From: a bacterium
GTDB taxonomy: Bacteria; Myxococcota_A; Bradymonadia; UBA7976; UBA1532
NCBI GenBank assembly: GCA_030427205.1
Contig: JAUHXC010000016.1
Location: 62,001 to 126,000, forward strand
Direction of reading: 5' to 3'
Length of the DNA: 64,000 nt
Notes under the pieces: model-generated
What the model saw: the letters and a program-made list of their open reading frames with translations, nothing else
Told to the model about the DNA's origin: nothing
Database searches by the model: none
Made by a program: the position numbers and the translations under genes
Part shown: positions 17,931-26,799 of the stretch, in pieces
Layout of the letters: the number at the start of each line of letters is the position of its first letter
Position numbering within the stretch: the stretch's first letter is position 1

Positions 17931-17936
17931 CATACT
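17931..17936 (+). promoter_or_regulatory. Candidate -10 (CATACTGCCG) for the Rieske gene
   Basis: CATACTGCCGG sits in the divergent spacer between the kinase and the Rieske-domain gene, about 125 bp before ATG 18061. It shares the TGCCG discriminator with 23486 and 53783. No clear -35 is visible. Confidence 0.25.
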
Positions 17937-18060
17937 GCCGGCCGGCGCGCGTCAACCTCCACGGGATCGCGCCGGCGAGCGCTGCCGGACCGAGCGCGGC
18001 GAATCCCACTGTCCTCGCCGGGTGTCGATGAGTGTGCGCCCCGACGCGAGAGGAGACGAG

Positions 18061-19806
18061 ATGACGCGCGAGACGGCCAGCGGAGCCTGGGTCGACGCCG
18101 GCGCCCTCGAGGCGCTGCCCGAGGGCAAACCGACGCTGCTGCGCCACGAGGCGCGGCGGCTGGCGGTCGTGCGCACCGCCGAGGGGGTGCACGCGATCGA
18201 CGACCGCTGCCCCCACGAGGGCTATCCGTTGACCCAGGGCACCGTCGACGGCACCGAGCTGACGTGCTGCTATCACAACTTCAAGTTCGACCTGCGCACC
18301 GGCGCCTGCGGGCGCGGCGAGTCGGTGCCGGTCTTCGAGACCCGCACCCGCGCCGGCCGGGTCGAGGTCTTCGTGCCCGCGCCCGATCCGCAGGCCGAGC
18401 GCGCGGCGGCCTGGACGAGCCTCGCGCAGGGCATCGACGAGCGCCGCGAAGGCCAGATGGCGCGCGATCTCGTGCGTTTGCTTCAAACGGGGGTCGAGCC
18501 GGCCGCCCTGGCGGCCTACGCGGCCGCCTACGACGCGGATCGGGGTCCGTGGGGGTCGAGCCATGTGCTGGCGGTGGCGGCCGACGCAGTGCCCCTCTGC
18601 GCGCGCTACGGGGGCACCGCTGCGGTGCGGCCGTTGATGCAGTGCTTCGAGTTGTGCGCCGAGAGCAACGTGCGCCGACCGCCGCGTGCGGCCGCGCCGG
18701 CGATCGATCCGGGCCCCGATCCGCAGGCGGCCGAGCTGCGCTATCGGGCGGCGATGGAGGCCGAGCGCGTCGCCGAGGTCGAGGGGCTGATCCGGGGGGC
18801 GGTGGCCCGCGGCTGGGGCCGCGCCGCGCTCGAGCCGTGGCTGCTCGGCCCGCCGTGCGCGCACTTCCTGGGCTTCGCGCACGGGCTCATCTACGCCACC
18901 AAGGTCTTCGATCTGATCGACGCGGGCGGGCACGCCGAAGCGCTGCTGGTCGGCGTCGCGCTGCAGCAGGTCAACGCGACCCGCGACGACGTCCTGCCCG
19001 CGTGGGGCTGGTGGCGCAGCGCGGTGGACGCCGTGCGGCCCGAGCTGGCGCCCATGTGGTCGCTGTGCCGCGGGTGGATCGATACGCCCGCGGCGCCCGG
19101 CGTCGACGAGGCGTTGGTCGAGGCGCTGCTCGACGGCGATCGGCGCGCCGCGTTCGATGCGGTCGTCGAGCGGCTCGGCAAGGGTCGGATCGACGCGGTG
19201 CTCGACGCCCTCGTGATCGCCGCGGCGGAGCGGATGCGGCGCTTCGACCCCGCCATCGACGCCGACGAGACCGTGCAGGACGGCTGGCTGGATGTGACCC
19301 ACATCTTCACCTTCGCGCAGGCGATCCGTGAGGCCGTCGCCCGGTATCGGCGGCCGGAGGTGCTGCTGCTGACCCTGCAGGCGGCGCGCATGGTCCAGAA
19401 CGCGCGGGTGCTCGATCGCGCCGCGTTCGAGCCGGCGCCCGCCGAAGAGGTCGGGCCCGACGGCGCCGAGCTGTTGCGGGCGGCGCTGGCCGCCGGCGAC
19501 GTCGCGCGCGTCGAGGGCCTGGTGCGCGGCTGGGTCGCCGGGCCGGTGCCGACGGCGGGCCTGCGCGCGATCTTCGAAGACCTCGCGCTGCACGATCATC
19601 TGACCCGGCCGGCGGTGGTGGTGCACCTGATCAAGACGACGGCGGCGGTGTTCGCCGAGTACGAGCGGCGACCGGGTGACGCCCGCCCGCTCGCCGCGCT
19701 GGCCCGCCTCGCCGCGGGCCCGATCCGCGAGCGCTTCATCGGCCAGCGGGTGCACGAGGCGGTGCGCTTCATCGTGCACGGCAAGGTGCCCCGGCTCTTG
19801 ACCTGA
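18061..19806 (+). CDS. Rieske 2Fe-2S domain protein with long helical C-terminal domain
   Basis: 581 residues. ATG 18061 follows GAGGAGACGAG. The N-terminal about 110 residues are a ferredoxin-type Rieske domain with ligands C50, H52, C69 and H72 (CPHEGYPL and CCYHNFKF). The remaining about 470 residues are helical, with two related blocks, one containing PCAHFLGFAHGLIYATKVFDLID. This resembles histidine-containing helical oxidases only faintly, and I make no assignment. The Rieske centre probably delivers electrons to whatever cofactor the C-terminal part holds. The gene is divergent from the kinase and convergent with the HEAT lipoprotein. Confidence 0.85.
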   Translation: MTRETASGAWVDAGALEALPEGKPTLLRHEARRLAVVRTAEGVHAIDDRCPHEGYPLTQGTVDGTELTCCYHNFKFDLRTGACGRGESVPVFETRTRAGRVEVFVPAPDPQAERAAAWTSLAQGIDERREGQMARDLVRLLQTGVEPAALAAYAAAYDADRGPWGSSHVLAVAADAVPLCARYGGTAAVRPLMQCFELCAESNVRRPPRAAAPAIDPGPDPQAAELRYRAAMEAERVAEVEGLIRGAVARGWGRAALEPWLLGPPCAHFLGFAHGLIYATKVFDLIDAGGHAEALLVGVALQQVNATRDDVLPAWGWWRSAVDAVRPELAPMWSLCRGWIDTPAAPGVDEALVEALLDGDRRAAFDAVVERLGKGRIDAVLDALVIAAAERMRRFDPAIDADETVQDGWLDVTHIFTFAQAIREAVARYRRPEVLLLTLQAARMVQNARVLDRAAFEPAPAEEVGPDGAELLRAALAAGDVARVEGLVRGWVAGPVPTAGLRAIFEDLALHDHLTRPAVVVHLIKTTAAVFAEYERRPGDARPLAALARLAAGPIRERFIGQRVHEAVRFIVHGKVPRLLT

Positions 19807-19815
19807 CAGTCTCGA

Positions 19816-19831
19816 CCTGACAGCGGTCAGG
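19816..19831. terminator. Inverted repeat at converging stops
   Basis: CCTGAC AGCG GTCAGG is a 6-bp stem with a 4-base loop. It overlaps the minus-strand HEAT lipoprotein stop (19827-19829) and lies ten bases after the Rieske gene stop. It resembles the palindrome at 4361-4377. Possible bidirectional terminator; no T-run. Confidence 0.3.
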
Positions 19832-20576
19832 GCGTGGGGGCGGCGAGCGCGGCGTCGAGCGCCTCGCGGACCAGCGTATTCTTCTCCACGGCGGCCCGGC
19901 CCTCGAGCGCCGCGCGAATGGCCGGCACGCCGGTGTGCCGCGCCAACGCCCGGACCACCGCCTCGCGCAGGCGGGCGTCGTCGTCGCTCAAGGTGGTGAT
20001 CATCGCCTGGGCCGCCGCGGGGGTGTCACCCACATAGCCATGGGCCAGCGCGCGGGCGGCGGCTCGGCGGGCGGTGGGATCGGCGGCGCCGTCGGTCAGC
20101 ACCGTGCGCAGCGCCGCGTCGCCGCCTTCGGGCGCCCGGACCGAGAGGCCGTGCATGGCCCGGGCCCGCGCCTTGGGGTCTTCGTCGCCGTCGGCGATGA
20201 TGGTGGTCAGCGCGGCGTCGCTGCCCGGGGGCAGGGCGCGCCACTGCATGTCCGAGGGCGGGTGCCGGGCGGTCATCATCTGCGGCAGGCTCAGCGGCAA
20301 CCCCGGTCGGGGGCCGTCCTGCGGACGCAGTCCGGCGAGCCCGCCGGGCCCCAGGGCGCGGCTCTTCTGCGGCGGCGGCAGGAAGCGCCCGGTGCCCGCG
20401 GGCGCTGCGGGGTCGGCGGTGGCCTGCGGCGGTTCGGGCACGGCGCACTCGGCGCCGACGGGGGCCGCGGGCGGGACCGTCGGCGGGTCGGCCCCACACG
20501 CGGCGAGCAGGGCGGCGAGCAGCAGGGCCCCCGGCAGGGGCGTATGCACGAGCGGAGCAAACGGTGGTCTGCGCAT
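19827..20576 (-). CDS. HEAT-repeat lipoprotein
   Basis: 249 residues from ATG 20576. The signal MRRPPFAPLVHTPLPGALLLAALLAAC ends in lipobox LAAC (Cys about 27). A Pro-rich linker to about 95 precedes about four short HEAT-like helical pairs (GSDAALTTIIADGDEDPKARARAMHGL, GDAALRTVLTDGAADPTARRAAARAL, DDDARLREAVVRALARHTGVPAIRAAL). Such repeats usually form a protein-binding solenoid. The start has no ribosome site but has a -10-like TACACT seven bases upstream, so it is probably leaderless. It shares the helical-repeat theme of the much larger protein at 28688-30391. Confidence 0.8.
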   Translation of the reverse strand: MRRPPFAPLVHTPLPGALLLAALLAACGADPPTVPPAAPVGAECAVPEPPQATADPAAPAGTGRFLPPPQKSRALGPGGLAGLRPQDGPRPGLPLSLPQMMTARHPPSDMQWRALPPGSDAALTTIIADGDEDPKARARAMHGLSVRAPEGGDAALRTVLTDGAADPTARRAAARALAHGYVGDTPAAAQAMITTLSDDDARLREAVVRALARHTGVPAIRAALEGRAAVEKNTLVREALDAALAAPTP

Positions 20577-20583
20577 GGCGGGC

Positions 20584-20589
20584 AGTGTA
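20584..20589 (-). promoter_or_regulatory. -10-like TACACT placed for a leaderless transcript
   Basis: On the minus strand TACACTGCCCGCC is followed directly by ATG at 20576, leaving seven bases between hexamer and start codon. The expected transcription start coincides with the A of ATG. No Shine-Dalgarno sequence exists. Confidence 0.4.
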
Positions 20590-20775
20590 CCCGTCCGGCT
20601 GCGATGGCGGAAGCGCCGCGGCCGCGCCCGTCGCCGGCTCGGCGCTGGCCGTGGATCGGGGGCAGGCTCATTGGCATCGGTCGCGGGGTCTGCGGCACGA
20701 TGACGCCGATGGACGTCGCGCGGCGCGGCGGCTGTCGGCCCCGACGTGCGGACGGGGCGAAGGCAAGGGGAGACC

Positions 20776-23412
20776 GTGCGGTTCGACAGCGTGATCCGGG
20801 CCTGCGCGCTCGCCGCCTCGGCGCTTGTCGTCGGGGCCCTCGGCGGGTGTGACGGCGCGACCAACGAGCCACCGATCATCGGGCCGGTCGACGACCAGGT
20901 CTTCCGGGTCGATCAGAGCGGCACCGTGCGCATCGAGGTGAGCGACGCCGAGGGCGACCCGCTGTCTTTCGTCTTCGTACTCGACCCCGAGCCGCCCTCG
21001 CGGGCCGGCGGCTTGCCCGGCTCGCCGCGGCTGGAGCCCATCGGCGGCGGCGCGCTGCTCTCGTGGACCCCCAGCGCCGACGACGCCGGCGCCGGCGAGG
21101 CCCGCTACCGGGCGGTGGTCGAGGCGGCCGACGATCGCGGGGCGAGCAGCGCCATCGACTTCGAGATCACGGTGGTCGGCGCGGGCGAGATGGCCGAGCC
21201 GCTGCGCTTCGCCGAGCCGGCGGGGCAGGGGCTCGTCGTGACCGGTGATTGCCTCGCGCTGCCGATCGTGGTGACGGGCAGCGGGCGGGACGACGTGCTC
21301 GTCGAGGTCGACACCGTCGCGGGCCGCTGCGACGGCGTGGACGGCTGCGTGGCGCCGACCCTCGAGCCGCCGGGCCCGGGCCCGGAGAAGATGCTCTCGT
21401 GGTGTCCGACGGCGGCGCAGCACGTCGACACCGTGCAGCACGAGCTGCGGCTGGAAGCCCGCTCGATCGTGGGCGACGCCGTGGCCACCAAGCGGGTCTT
21501 CGCCCGCTTCCACCGGCAGCCGGAGCCCGGGTGCGGGGGCCAGCCGCCGATCATCGAGCACGTCCCGCCGGGCCCGCAGCCGATCGCCGGCGCGCTCGAT
21601 TACGTGATCACGGCGGACATCCGCGACGATCTGGGCATCAAGGTCGCGCCGGTGCTGGCCTATGCGGTCGACGTGCGCGATCCGCCGCTCACGCCCACCG
21701 CCATCGACGGCTGGCAGGCGGTCGAGTTCGTGCGCCAGGGCGAGCGCGCGCCCGACCGCTGGCAGGCGGCGGTGCCCAACCTCGACCTGGAGCCGGGGGC
21801 GAACGCGACGATCCACTACGCCATCTTCGCCGTGGACGATGACGACGATGCCTCGGCGGAGTGCGATCAGTCGACGGCGGCGGGGCTGTTCACCCTCGAC
21901 GTGGCCGGCGGCGGCGCGGGCGCGGCCTACCCGCCGTGCACCCCGTGCCGCACCGACGCGCAGTGCGGCGGCGACGCCGATCGCTGCGCGGTCTTGTTCG
22001 ACGGCGCGTTCTGCGCCCTCGACTGCGCCGGGCCGGAGGACTGCGGCCCCGACGAGCTGTGCGTCGAGACGCCGACCGCCGAGGGCGACTCGGCCTTTCT
22101 CTGCGTGCCCGCCGATCAGAACTGCGGGCAGCTGTGTGAACCCGACGCCTTCGAGCGCGCGGGCAACGACGCGCAGGAGAACGCGGCCGTCATCGAGCCG
22201 GGGCCCCAGGAGGGGCTGACGCTGTGCGACGAGGACGAGGACTGGTTCACCGTGGCCATCGAGGCGGGCGACGCGGTGGTGGTCGAGGCGGCGTTCGACG
22301 GCAGCCGGGGCGATCTCGACCTCGGCCTGCAGCTGCCCGGCGAGGCGGCGCTCGAGCACCAGAGCCGCGGCGGCGGCGGCGATGTGGAGGTGGTGCGTGA
22401 GCCGTGCGCCCCGGTGGCCGGCCTGGCCACCGTCGCCGTCTGGGCCTACGCCGGTCGGGTGGGGCCCTACGCGCTCGACGTGCGGGTCGGGCCGGGCGAC
22501 TGCGACGTGCCCTGCGTGGCCGATCGCTACGAGGCGCAGGGGGGCAACGACGACGCCGAGTCGGCGCCCGAGGTGGCGCTGCCGTTCGCCAGCGGCCGCC
22601 TGACGGTCTGCCGGGGTGATATCGACTTCTTCCGGGTGCGTCCGCCGCCGGGCAAGCTGCTGCGGGTCGATCTGCAGCTGCAGGAGGAGCGCCTCGCCGG
22701 CGATCTGGGGCTGCGGTTGATCCGGCGGGGTGAGCTGGTCGACGAGTCTGCGGGGTTCCGGCCGGCGGAGTCGGTCACCGCGGTGACCGGCCTCGACGAA
22801 GAGTACGTCGTGGAGGTCTACGGGCAGACGCCGCGCTCGACGAATACCTACACCCTGCGCATCGAGGCGCTCGACGGCATGCCGTGCGCGGACGGGCGCC
22901 GCTGTCCGCAAGGGCAGATCTGCAGCGACGGGGTCTGTATCGAGGCGCCGTGCCGCTCGGACGACGACTGCGGCCCCGCCGAGATCTGCCTGACCGCGAT
23001 GCTCGGGCAGCCGGCCGACATGCAGGGCGGGCGCTGCGCCGAACGCTGCCGGGGCGGCGACTGCGGCCGCGGCGAGGTGTGCAAGCCCGTGGGCGGCAAG
23101 TCGGTCTGCGTGATCGAAGGCGCGCTGACGGTGGGCGCCCGCTGCGGACACCACGCGGACTGCGCCGGGCTGGCGGTCTGCCTCGACCTGCCGGGCGGCT
23201 ATTGCGGTCAGGTGGGCTGCGAGGCCTGCCCCGGCGGCACCGCCTGCGCCGAGGTCGGCCCGGTCGACGCGTGCCTGCGCGAGTGCGACAGCCCGGCGGA
23301 TTGTCGGGTCGCCGAAGACTACGCCTGCCAGCTGCCCGACGACGCCCAGGTGCCCGTCTGTCTGCCGGAGGAGCCGGAGGAGCCCGAGGAGCCGCGGGAC
23401 GACCGCCGCTGA
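20776..23412 (+). CDS. Large Cys-rich lipoprotein with cadherin-like and PPC domains
   Basis: 878 residues from GTG 20776, which follows AAGGGGAGA. Lipobox GALGGC gives Cys about 25. An Ig/cadherin-like unit (PPIIGPVDDQVFRVDQSGTVRIEVSDAEGDPLSF, about 32-140) is followed by a second beta region and a Cys-rich knot (YPPCTPCRTDAQC). Two bacterial pre-peptidase C-terminal-like beta domains follow (about 455-570 and 580-700, each starting with a D-x-F/Y-E and ending in Y-x-L-x-V/I). The tail holds several Cys-rich repeats of the CRSDDDCGPAEICL kind and ends in a PEEPEEPEEP tract. It looks like a surface-displayed binding protein; no enzyme motif is seen. The gene reads away from the HEAT lipoprotein. 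Confidence 0.82.
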   Translation: MRFDSVIRACALAASALVVGALGGCDGATNEPPIIGPVDDQVFRVDQSGTVRIEVSDAEGDPLSFVFVLDPEPPSRAGGLPGSPRLEPIGGGALLSWTPSADDAGAGEARYRAVVEAADDRGASSAIDFEITVVGAGEMAEPLRFAEPAGQGLVVTGDCLALPIVVTGSGRDDVLVEVDTVAGRCDGVDGCVAPTLEPPGPGPEKMLSWCPTAAQHVDTVQHELRLEARSIVGDAVATKRVFARFHRQPEPGCGGQPPIIEHVPPGPQPIAGALDYVITADIRDDLGIKVAPVLAYAVDVRDPPLTPTAIDGWQAVEFVRQGERAPDRWQAAVPNLDLEPGANATIHYAIFAVDDDDDASAECDQSTAAGLFTLDVAGGGAGAAYPPCTPCRTDAQCGGDADRCAVLFDGAFCALDCAGPEDCGPDELCVETPTAEGDSAFLCVPADQNCGQLCEPDAFERAGNDAQENAAVIEPGPQEGLTLCDEDEDWFTVAIEAGDAVVVEAAFDGSRGDLDLGLQLPGEAALEHQSRGGGGDVEVVREPCAPVAGLATVAVWAYAGRVGPYALDVRVGPGDCDVPCVADRYEAQGGNDDAESAPEVALPFASGRLTVCRGDIDFFRVRPPPGKLLRVDLQLQEERLAGDLGLRLIRRGELVDESAGFRPAESVTAVTGLDEEYVVEVYGQTPRSTNTYTLRIEALDGMPCADGRRCPQGQICSDGVCIEAPCRSDDDCGPAEICLTAMLGQPADMQGGRCAERCRGGDCGRGEVCKPVGGKSVCVIEGALTVGARCGHHADCAGLAVCLDLPGGYCGQVGCEACPGGTACAEVGPVDACLRECDSPADCRVAEDYACQLPDDAQVPVCLPEEPEEPEEPRDDRR

Positions 23413-23485
23413 TCGAGCCGTCGCCGGCGCTGTCCCTCGGCGCCGCGCTCGAGTACGGGTCTCGGCGTCGGCCCACGCGTCGGGT

Positions 23486-23491
23486 ATACTG
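23486..23491 (+). promoter_or_regulatory. Candidate -10 (TATACT) for the desaturase
   Basis: TATACTGCCGCGCC lies 72 bp before the desaturase ATG and is a close match to a sigma-70 -10 in very GC-rich surroundings. The -35 region 17 bp upstream is poor (TCGGCG). Confidence 0.4.
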
Positions 23492-23562
23492 CCGCGCCGG
23501 ATCCATCGCCGCGCCGGATGAACCGCGCGTCCGCTGGGCCCGCTGACCGACCGGGAGGCCCG

Positions 23563-24450
23563 ATGTCCACTGCCGTCCCCGCGTCTGCCCCGTCGGCCAC
23601 GCGCCGCTGCACGGTCTTCATGCTGATGCACGTGGCCGTCGTGGTCGGTGCGCTGGCGACCCCGATCAGCACCGCCGCCTGGATCTGGTGCGCCGTGCTC
23701 TTCGTGGTGCGCATGTGGGGGGTGACCGCCGGCTATCACCGCTACTTCTCCCACAAGACCTTCAAGACCAGCCGGGCGATGCAGTTCGCGCTGGCGTGGG
23801 TCGCGATGACCAGCTCCCAGCGCGGCGTGCTGTGGTGGGCGGCCCACCACCGCAACCACCATCGCCGCAGCGACCAGGAGGGCGACCCCCACTCGCCGCT
23901 GGTGCGCGGGTTCTGGCGCTCGCACCTCTACTGGGTGTTCGAGGAGAACAACTACTTCACCGACATGCAGCGGGTCGGCGATCTCAGCCGCTACCCCGAG
24001 CTGGTCTGGCTCGACCGCCACTGGTGGGTGCCGCCGGCCGCGCTGGCCGCCGCGCTGTGGCTCGGTCTGGGGCTCGACGGGCTCATCGTCTCGTTCGGCC
24101 TGAGCACGGTGTTGCTGTGGCACAGCACGTTCCTGGTCAACTCGGTGTGCCACGTCTTCGGCCGGCGCCGCTTCGACACCGAGGACGCTTCGAAGAACAA
24201 CTGGTTCGTCGCGGCGCTGACCCTCGGCGAAGGCTGGCACAACAACCACCATCACCTGCCGTCGTCGGCGCGCATGGGCCTGGCGTGGTACGAGCTCGAC
24301 CCGACCTGGTGGTCGATCCTGGCGATGGAGAAGCTGGGGCTGGTGACCGATGTGCGCCTCACCGAGCCGCGCTCCCGGCGGGTGGACATCCGCCGTGATC
24401 GCAGCTGGATCGCCTGGATCCTGCGGCTCTTCGGCGCCCGCGGGGCCTGA
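23563..24450 (+). CDS. Acyl-lipid / acyl-CoA delta-9 type fatty acid desaturase
   Basis: 295 residues. ATG 23563 follows CGGGAGGCCCG. This is an integral membrane di-iron enzyme with hydrophobic helices near 20-60 and 150-190. It has the three histidine boxes of the stearoyl-CoA desaturase group: HRYFSH, HHRNHH and HNNHHH. It introduces a cis double bond into saturated acyl chains using oxygen and an electron donor. EGWHNNHHHLPSSARMG is the diagnostic C-terminal box. It is a stand-alone gene with its own promoter-like element. The adjacent minus-strand operon begins beyond its 3' end, so no operon partner is suggested. Confidence 0.95.
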   Translation: MSTAVPASAPSATRRCTVFMLMHVAVVVGALATPISTAAWIWCAVLFVVRMWGVTAGYHRYFSHKTFKTSRAMQFALAWVAMTSSQRGVLWWAAHHRNHHRRSDQEGDPHSPLVRGFWRSHLYWVFEENNYFTDMQRVGDLSRYPELVWLDRHWWVPPAALAAALWLGLGLDGLIVSFGLSTVLLWHSTFLVNSVCHVFGRRRFDTEDASKNNWFVAALTLGEGWHNNHHHLPSSARMGLAWYELDPTWWSILAMEKLGLVTDVRLTEPRSRRVDIRRDRSWIAWILRLFGARGA

Positions 24451-24461
24451 ACCCGGCAGGC

Positions 24462-25766
24462 CTACTCCAACTCCATCGCCGAGAAGACGCCGTCGGCGTC
24501 GTTGACGTTGTTCTCCCCGTCGAAGCCGCGCTGCATCTCGAAGAGCCGGCCGGCCTCGACCCGATGCCGCGTGGCGACCTCGACCGGCGCCCGGGGCATC
24601 GATTGCAGCGCCCGGGCCAGGTCTTCGAACCCGCCGCGCTGCGCCGGCGGCAGCCGCTCGAGCGCCGCCCGCCCCCGGGACAGCGCCGCGCGCGCGGCCG
24701 CTGCGTCGCCGTCCTCTCCCGCCGCCAGCGCGTCGACCAGGGCCCGGGCCGCGGCGAGCCGGGTGATCTCGGCCAGAACCACCGGATCCCGCTCGCCCGA
24801 GTCGTCGGCCGACGTCGCGATCTGCAGCGGCGCCGGGCGCGACAGCGTGACCCGACCGCCGGCGTGGGTGCGCGCCTCGAGGTTCACGTTCAGCCCGTCG
24901 GCGAGATCATCGGGCGAGACGTCGAGGGGCAGCAGCGCCATGCGCTCGCCGCCCACCGGCCCCAGATCGAGCGTCGTGCCGGCGACGCTGATGCGCGCGC
25001 GGGTCAGCGCGACGCTGCGGGCCGCGTGCAGCTCGGCGGTGAGCAGCTCACCGACCAGCGCCGAGTTGTGGGCGAAGTAGAAGTGGCCCCGGCCCGACGT
25101 GGCCACCGCCTCGATCGCGTCCGGGGGAAACCGACCGCCGATGCCGACCGTCGCGGTGCGCACCCCATGGGTCTGCCAGGCTGCGGCGGCCTTGTCGCGG
25201 ACGACGCGTTGCAAGCCGCCGTCGGTGATCACGACGAGGGTGCGCTGGACCGGCGCCGGCGCCTCGGCCAGCGCGGTCACGGCGAGGTCGAAGGCGCAGG
25301 GCACGCACGGGGCCGGGACCGGGCGCAGGGCGTCGGCGTCGGGCAGGCGGTGCCGATCGGCGACGAGGACCAGCCGATCGACGGGGCTCATCTCGGCGCT
25401 GACCGCGGCGAGCGCCCGGCGCATGTTCTCCAGCCGCGGGCCGGAGAGCGACGCGCCGTTGTCGATCACGATCGCGAGGGCGACGGGGGCGTCGTCGTCG
25501 CTGGTCGCGCTGACCGTGACCATGACCGTCGCCTCGCCGCCGGTGGGCGGCAGCGCCGAGCGATCGACCCGCACCGCGAGGGTGACGTCGACCGGCGGCG
25601 CGCGCAGCAACGCGGCGCCGACGACCAGCGCGAGCACCGCCGCGCCGGCCGCGATCCGCCGGCGGCGCGTCCGTCGGCGCTCGGTCGACCACGCGCCGAC
25701 GACCCGATCGGCGAAACCCGGCGGCGGCTCGAGCAGCGGCTCGCTCGGCGTCTCGTGCTCTCTCAT
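24462..25766 (-). CDS. Membrane VWA protein, candidate anti-sigma factor
   Basis: 434 residues. The N-terminal about 37 residues are cytoplasmic (EPPPGFADRVVGAWSTERRRTRRRR), followed by one membrane helix (about 38-54) and a periplasmic VWA domain. The metal site is atypical: DNGAS (D102..S106) has Gly where DxSxS needs Ser. It keeps the CxxC at 154/157 and TDG near 181-183 found at the same positions in its paralogue at 26800-28218. Both proteins end in ...F.A.ELE. Its ATG overlaps the ECF sigma stop by four bases (ATGA) after a GGGAGGAG site. This is the usual place and topology of an anti-sigma factor. An anti-sigma role is an inference; no classical zinc anti-sigma motif is present. Confidence 0.8.
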   Translation of the reverse strand: MREHETPSEPLLEPPPGFADRVVGAWSTERRRTRRRRIAAGAAVLALVVGAALLRAPPVDVTLAVRVDRSALPPTGGEATVMVTVSATSDDDAPVALAIVIDNGASLSGPRLENMRRALAAVSAEMSPVDRLVLVADRHRLPDADALRPVPAPCVPCAFDLAVTALAEAPAPVQRTLVVITDGGLQRVVRDKAAAAWQTHGVRTATVGIGGRFPPDAIEAVATSGRGHFYFAHNSALVGELLTAELHAARSVALTRARISVAGTTLDLGPVGGERMALLPLDVSPDDLADGLNVNLEARTHAGGRVTLSRPAPLQIATSADDSGERDPVVLAEITRLAAARALVDALAAGEDGDAAAARAALSRGRAALERLPPAQRGGFEDLARALQSMPRAPVEVATRHRVEAGRLFEMQRGFDGENNVNDADGVFSAMELE

Positions 25767-26314
25767 CGGGCTCCTCCCAGCAGTCCGCGCAGCGTGGCCC
25801 GGGCCCGCGCGAGGCGCGAAGCCACCGTGCCCGGCGAGCAGTGGATCCGTTCGGCGATCTCGGCGTAGCTCAGCCCGTCGCAGGCCCGCAGCACCACCAC
25901 GGCCCGCTGGTCGGGCGGCAGCGTATCGAGCGCCGCGGCGATGCGTCGGCTCAGCTCGGCCCGTTCGAACGCCACGTCGCCGCGCGGCCCACCGGCTCGG
26001 TCGGCGATGTCTCGCGGCAGGCCGACGACGGCGCGACGCTTGCGCAGGGCGTCGATCGCCAGCCGGGTCGCGATGGTCGAGATCCACGTCGACAGCCGGG
26101 CGCGGCCGTCGGGATCGAAGCGTTTGAGGCTGCGAAAGGCGCGCAGGAAGGTCTCCTGGGCCAGATCGTCCACCCGATCGGGGTCGGTCGGGCCGAGCAT
26201 GCGCCCCAGCAGCGCGAAGACGAGGCGCTCGTAGCGCTCGACCAGCGCGCGGCACGCGTCCGGTTCGCCGCGGCGGGCCCGATCGAGCGTGGCGCGGTCG
26301 AGCTCGGGCATCAT
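25763..26314 (-). CDS. ECF-family RNA polymerase sigma factor
   Basis: 183 residues, normal for group 4 sigma factors. Region 2 (about 20-95) has VDDLAQETFLRAFRSLKRFD and ARLSTWISTIATRLAIDALRKR. Region 4 (about 120-178) has LDTLPPDQRAVVVLRACDGLSYAEIAERIHCSPGTVASRLARARATLR. It overlaps the upstream membrane protein gene by four bases (ATGATG/TGA, 26311-26314) and the downstream VWA gene by four bases, so all are translationally coupled. It directs RNA polymerase to stress-type promoters. Its activity is presumably held by a membrane partner, for which the downstream VWA protein is the best candidate. Confidence 0.95.
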   Translation of the reverse strand: MMPELDRATLDRARRGEPDACRALVERYERLVFALLGRMLGPTDPDRVDDLAQETFLRAFRSLKRFDPDGRARLSTWISTIATRLAIDALRKRRAVVGLPRDIADRAGGPRGDVAFERAELSRRIAAALDTLPPDQRAVVVLRACDGLSYAEIAERIHCSPGTVASRLARARATLRGLLGGAR

Positions 26315-26796
26315 CGGCGGCGCACCGATTCGAGGTGCGCCAGCAGGGCGAAGACGCGGTCGATGGCCTCGGTATCATCCGCGCCGCGCCGCCGGTCGAG
26401 CAGGCCGGTCAGCCGATACAGCCCCAACCGCAGCGTCTCCTGGTCGGCCCGCATCTCGGCGGCGCGATCGACGAGAGCGGGATCATCGTCCGGCGCGGCC
26501 TCGAGCCAGGCCGTCTGACGGGCCATGGCCGCCTCGCAGCGGCGCAGCTCCAGCGTGATCTGCTCGGCGACGGGCGCGGGCCAGCGACGCGCCAGGACCC
26601 GCAGCCGGCCGAACGAGGGCGTCCAGCGTCGCGGGCCGTGGCCCAGGAACTCGCGAATGACGAACCCGAGCACGACGAGCAGGCCGAACAGCACGACGTA
26701 GCGGGCGGCGGGGCCGAGACGCACCACCACCGCGATCGCGAGGGCGTGCACCCCGATCAGCAGCAGCACCCCGCCGATGTCGGCCGGTCGGGCCAA
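26311..26796 (-). CDS. Small membrane protein with cytoplasmic helical tail
   Basis: 161 residues. Two membrane helices at about 5-25 and 31-50 are followed by a charged alpha-helical tail rich in Arg, Glu and Leu (EQITLELRRCEAAMARQTAWLEA, AAEMRADQETLRLGLYRLTGLLDRR). No family recognised. It sits between the soluble VWA gene (4 bp away) and the sigma factor gene (overlapping), so it is likely part of the same membrane-signalling unit, possibly linking the exported VWA protein to the cytoplasmic sigma control. That role is inferred only from position. Confidence 0.8.
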   Translation of the reverse strand: MARPADIGGVLLLIGVHALAIAVVVRLGPAARYVVLFGLLVVLGFVIREFLGHGPRRWTPSFGRLRVLARRWPAPVAEQITLELRRCEAAMARQTAWLEAAPDDDPALVDRAAEMRADQETLRLGLYRLTGLLDRRRGADDTEAIDRVFALLAHLESVRRR

Positions 26797-26799
26797 GAC

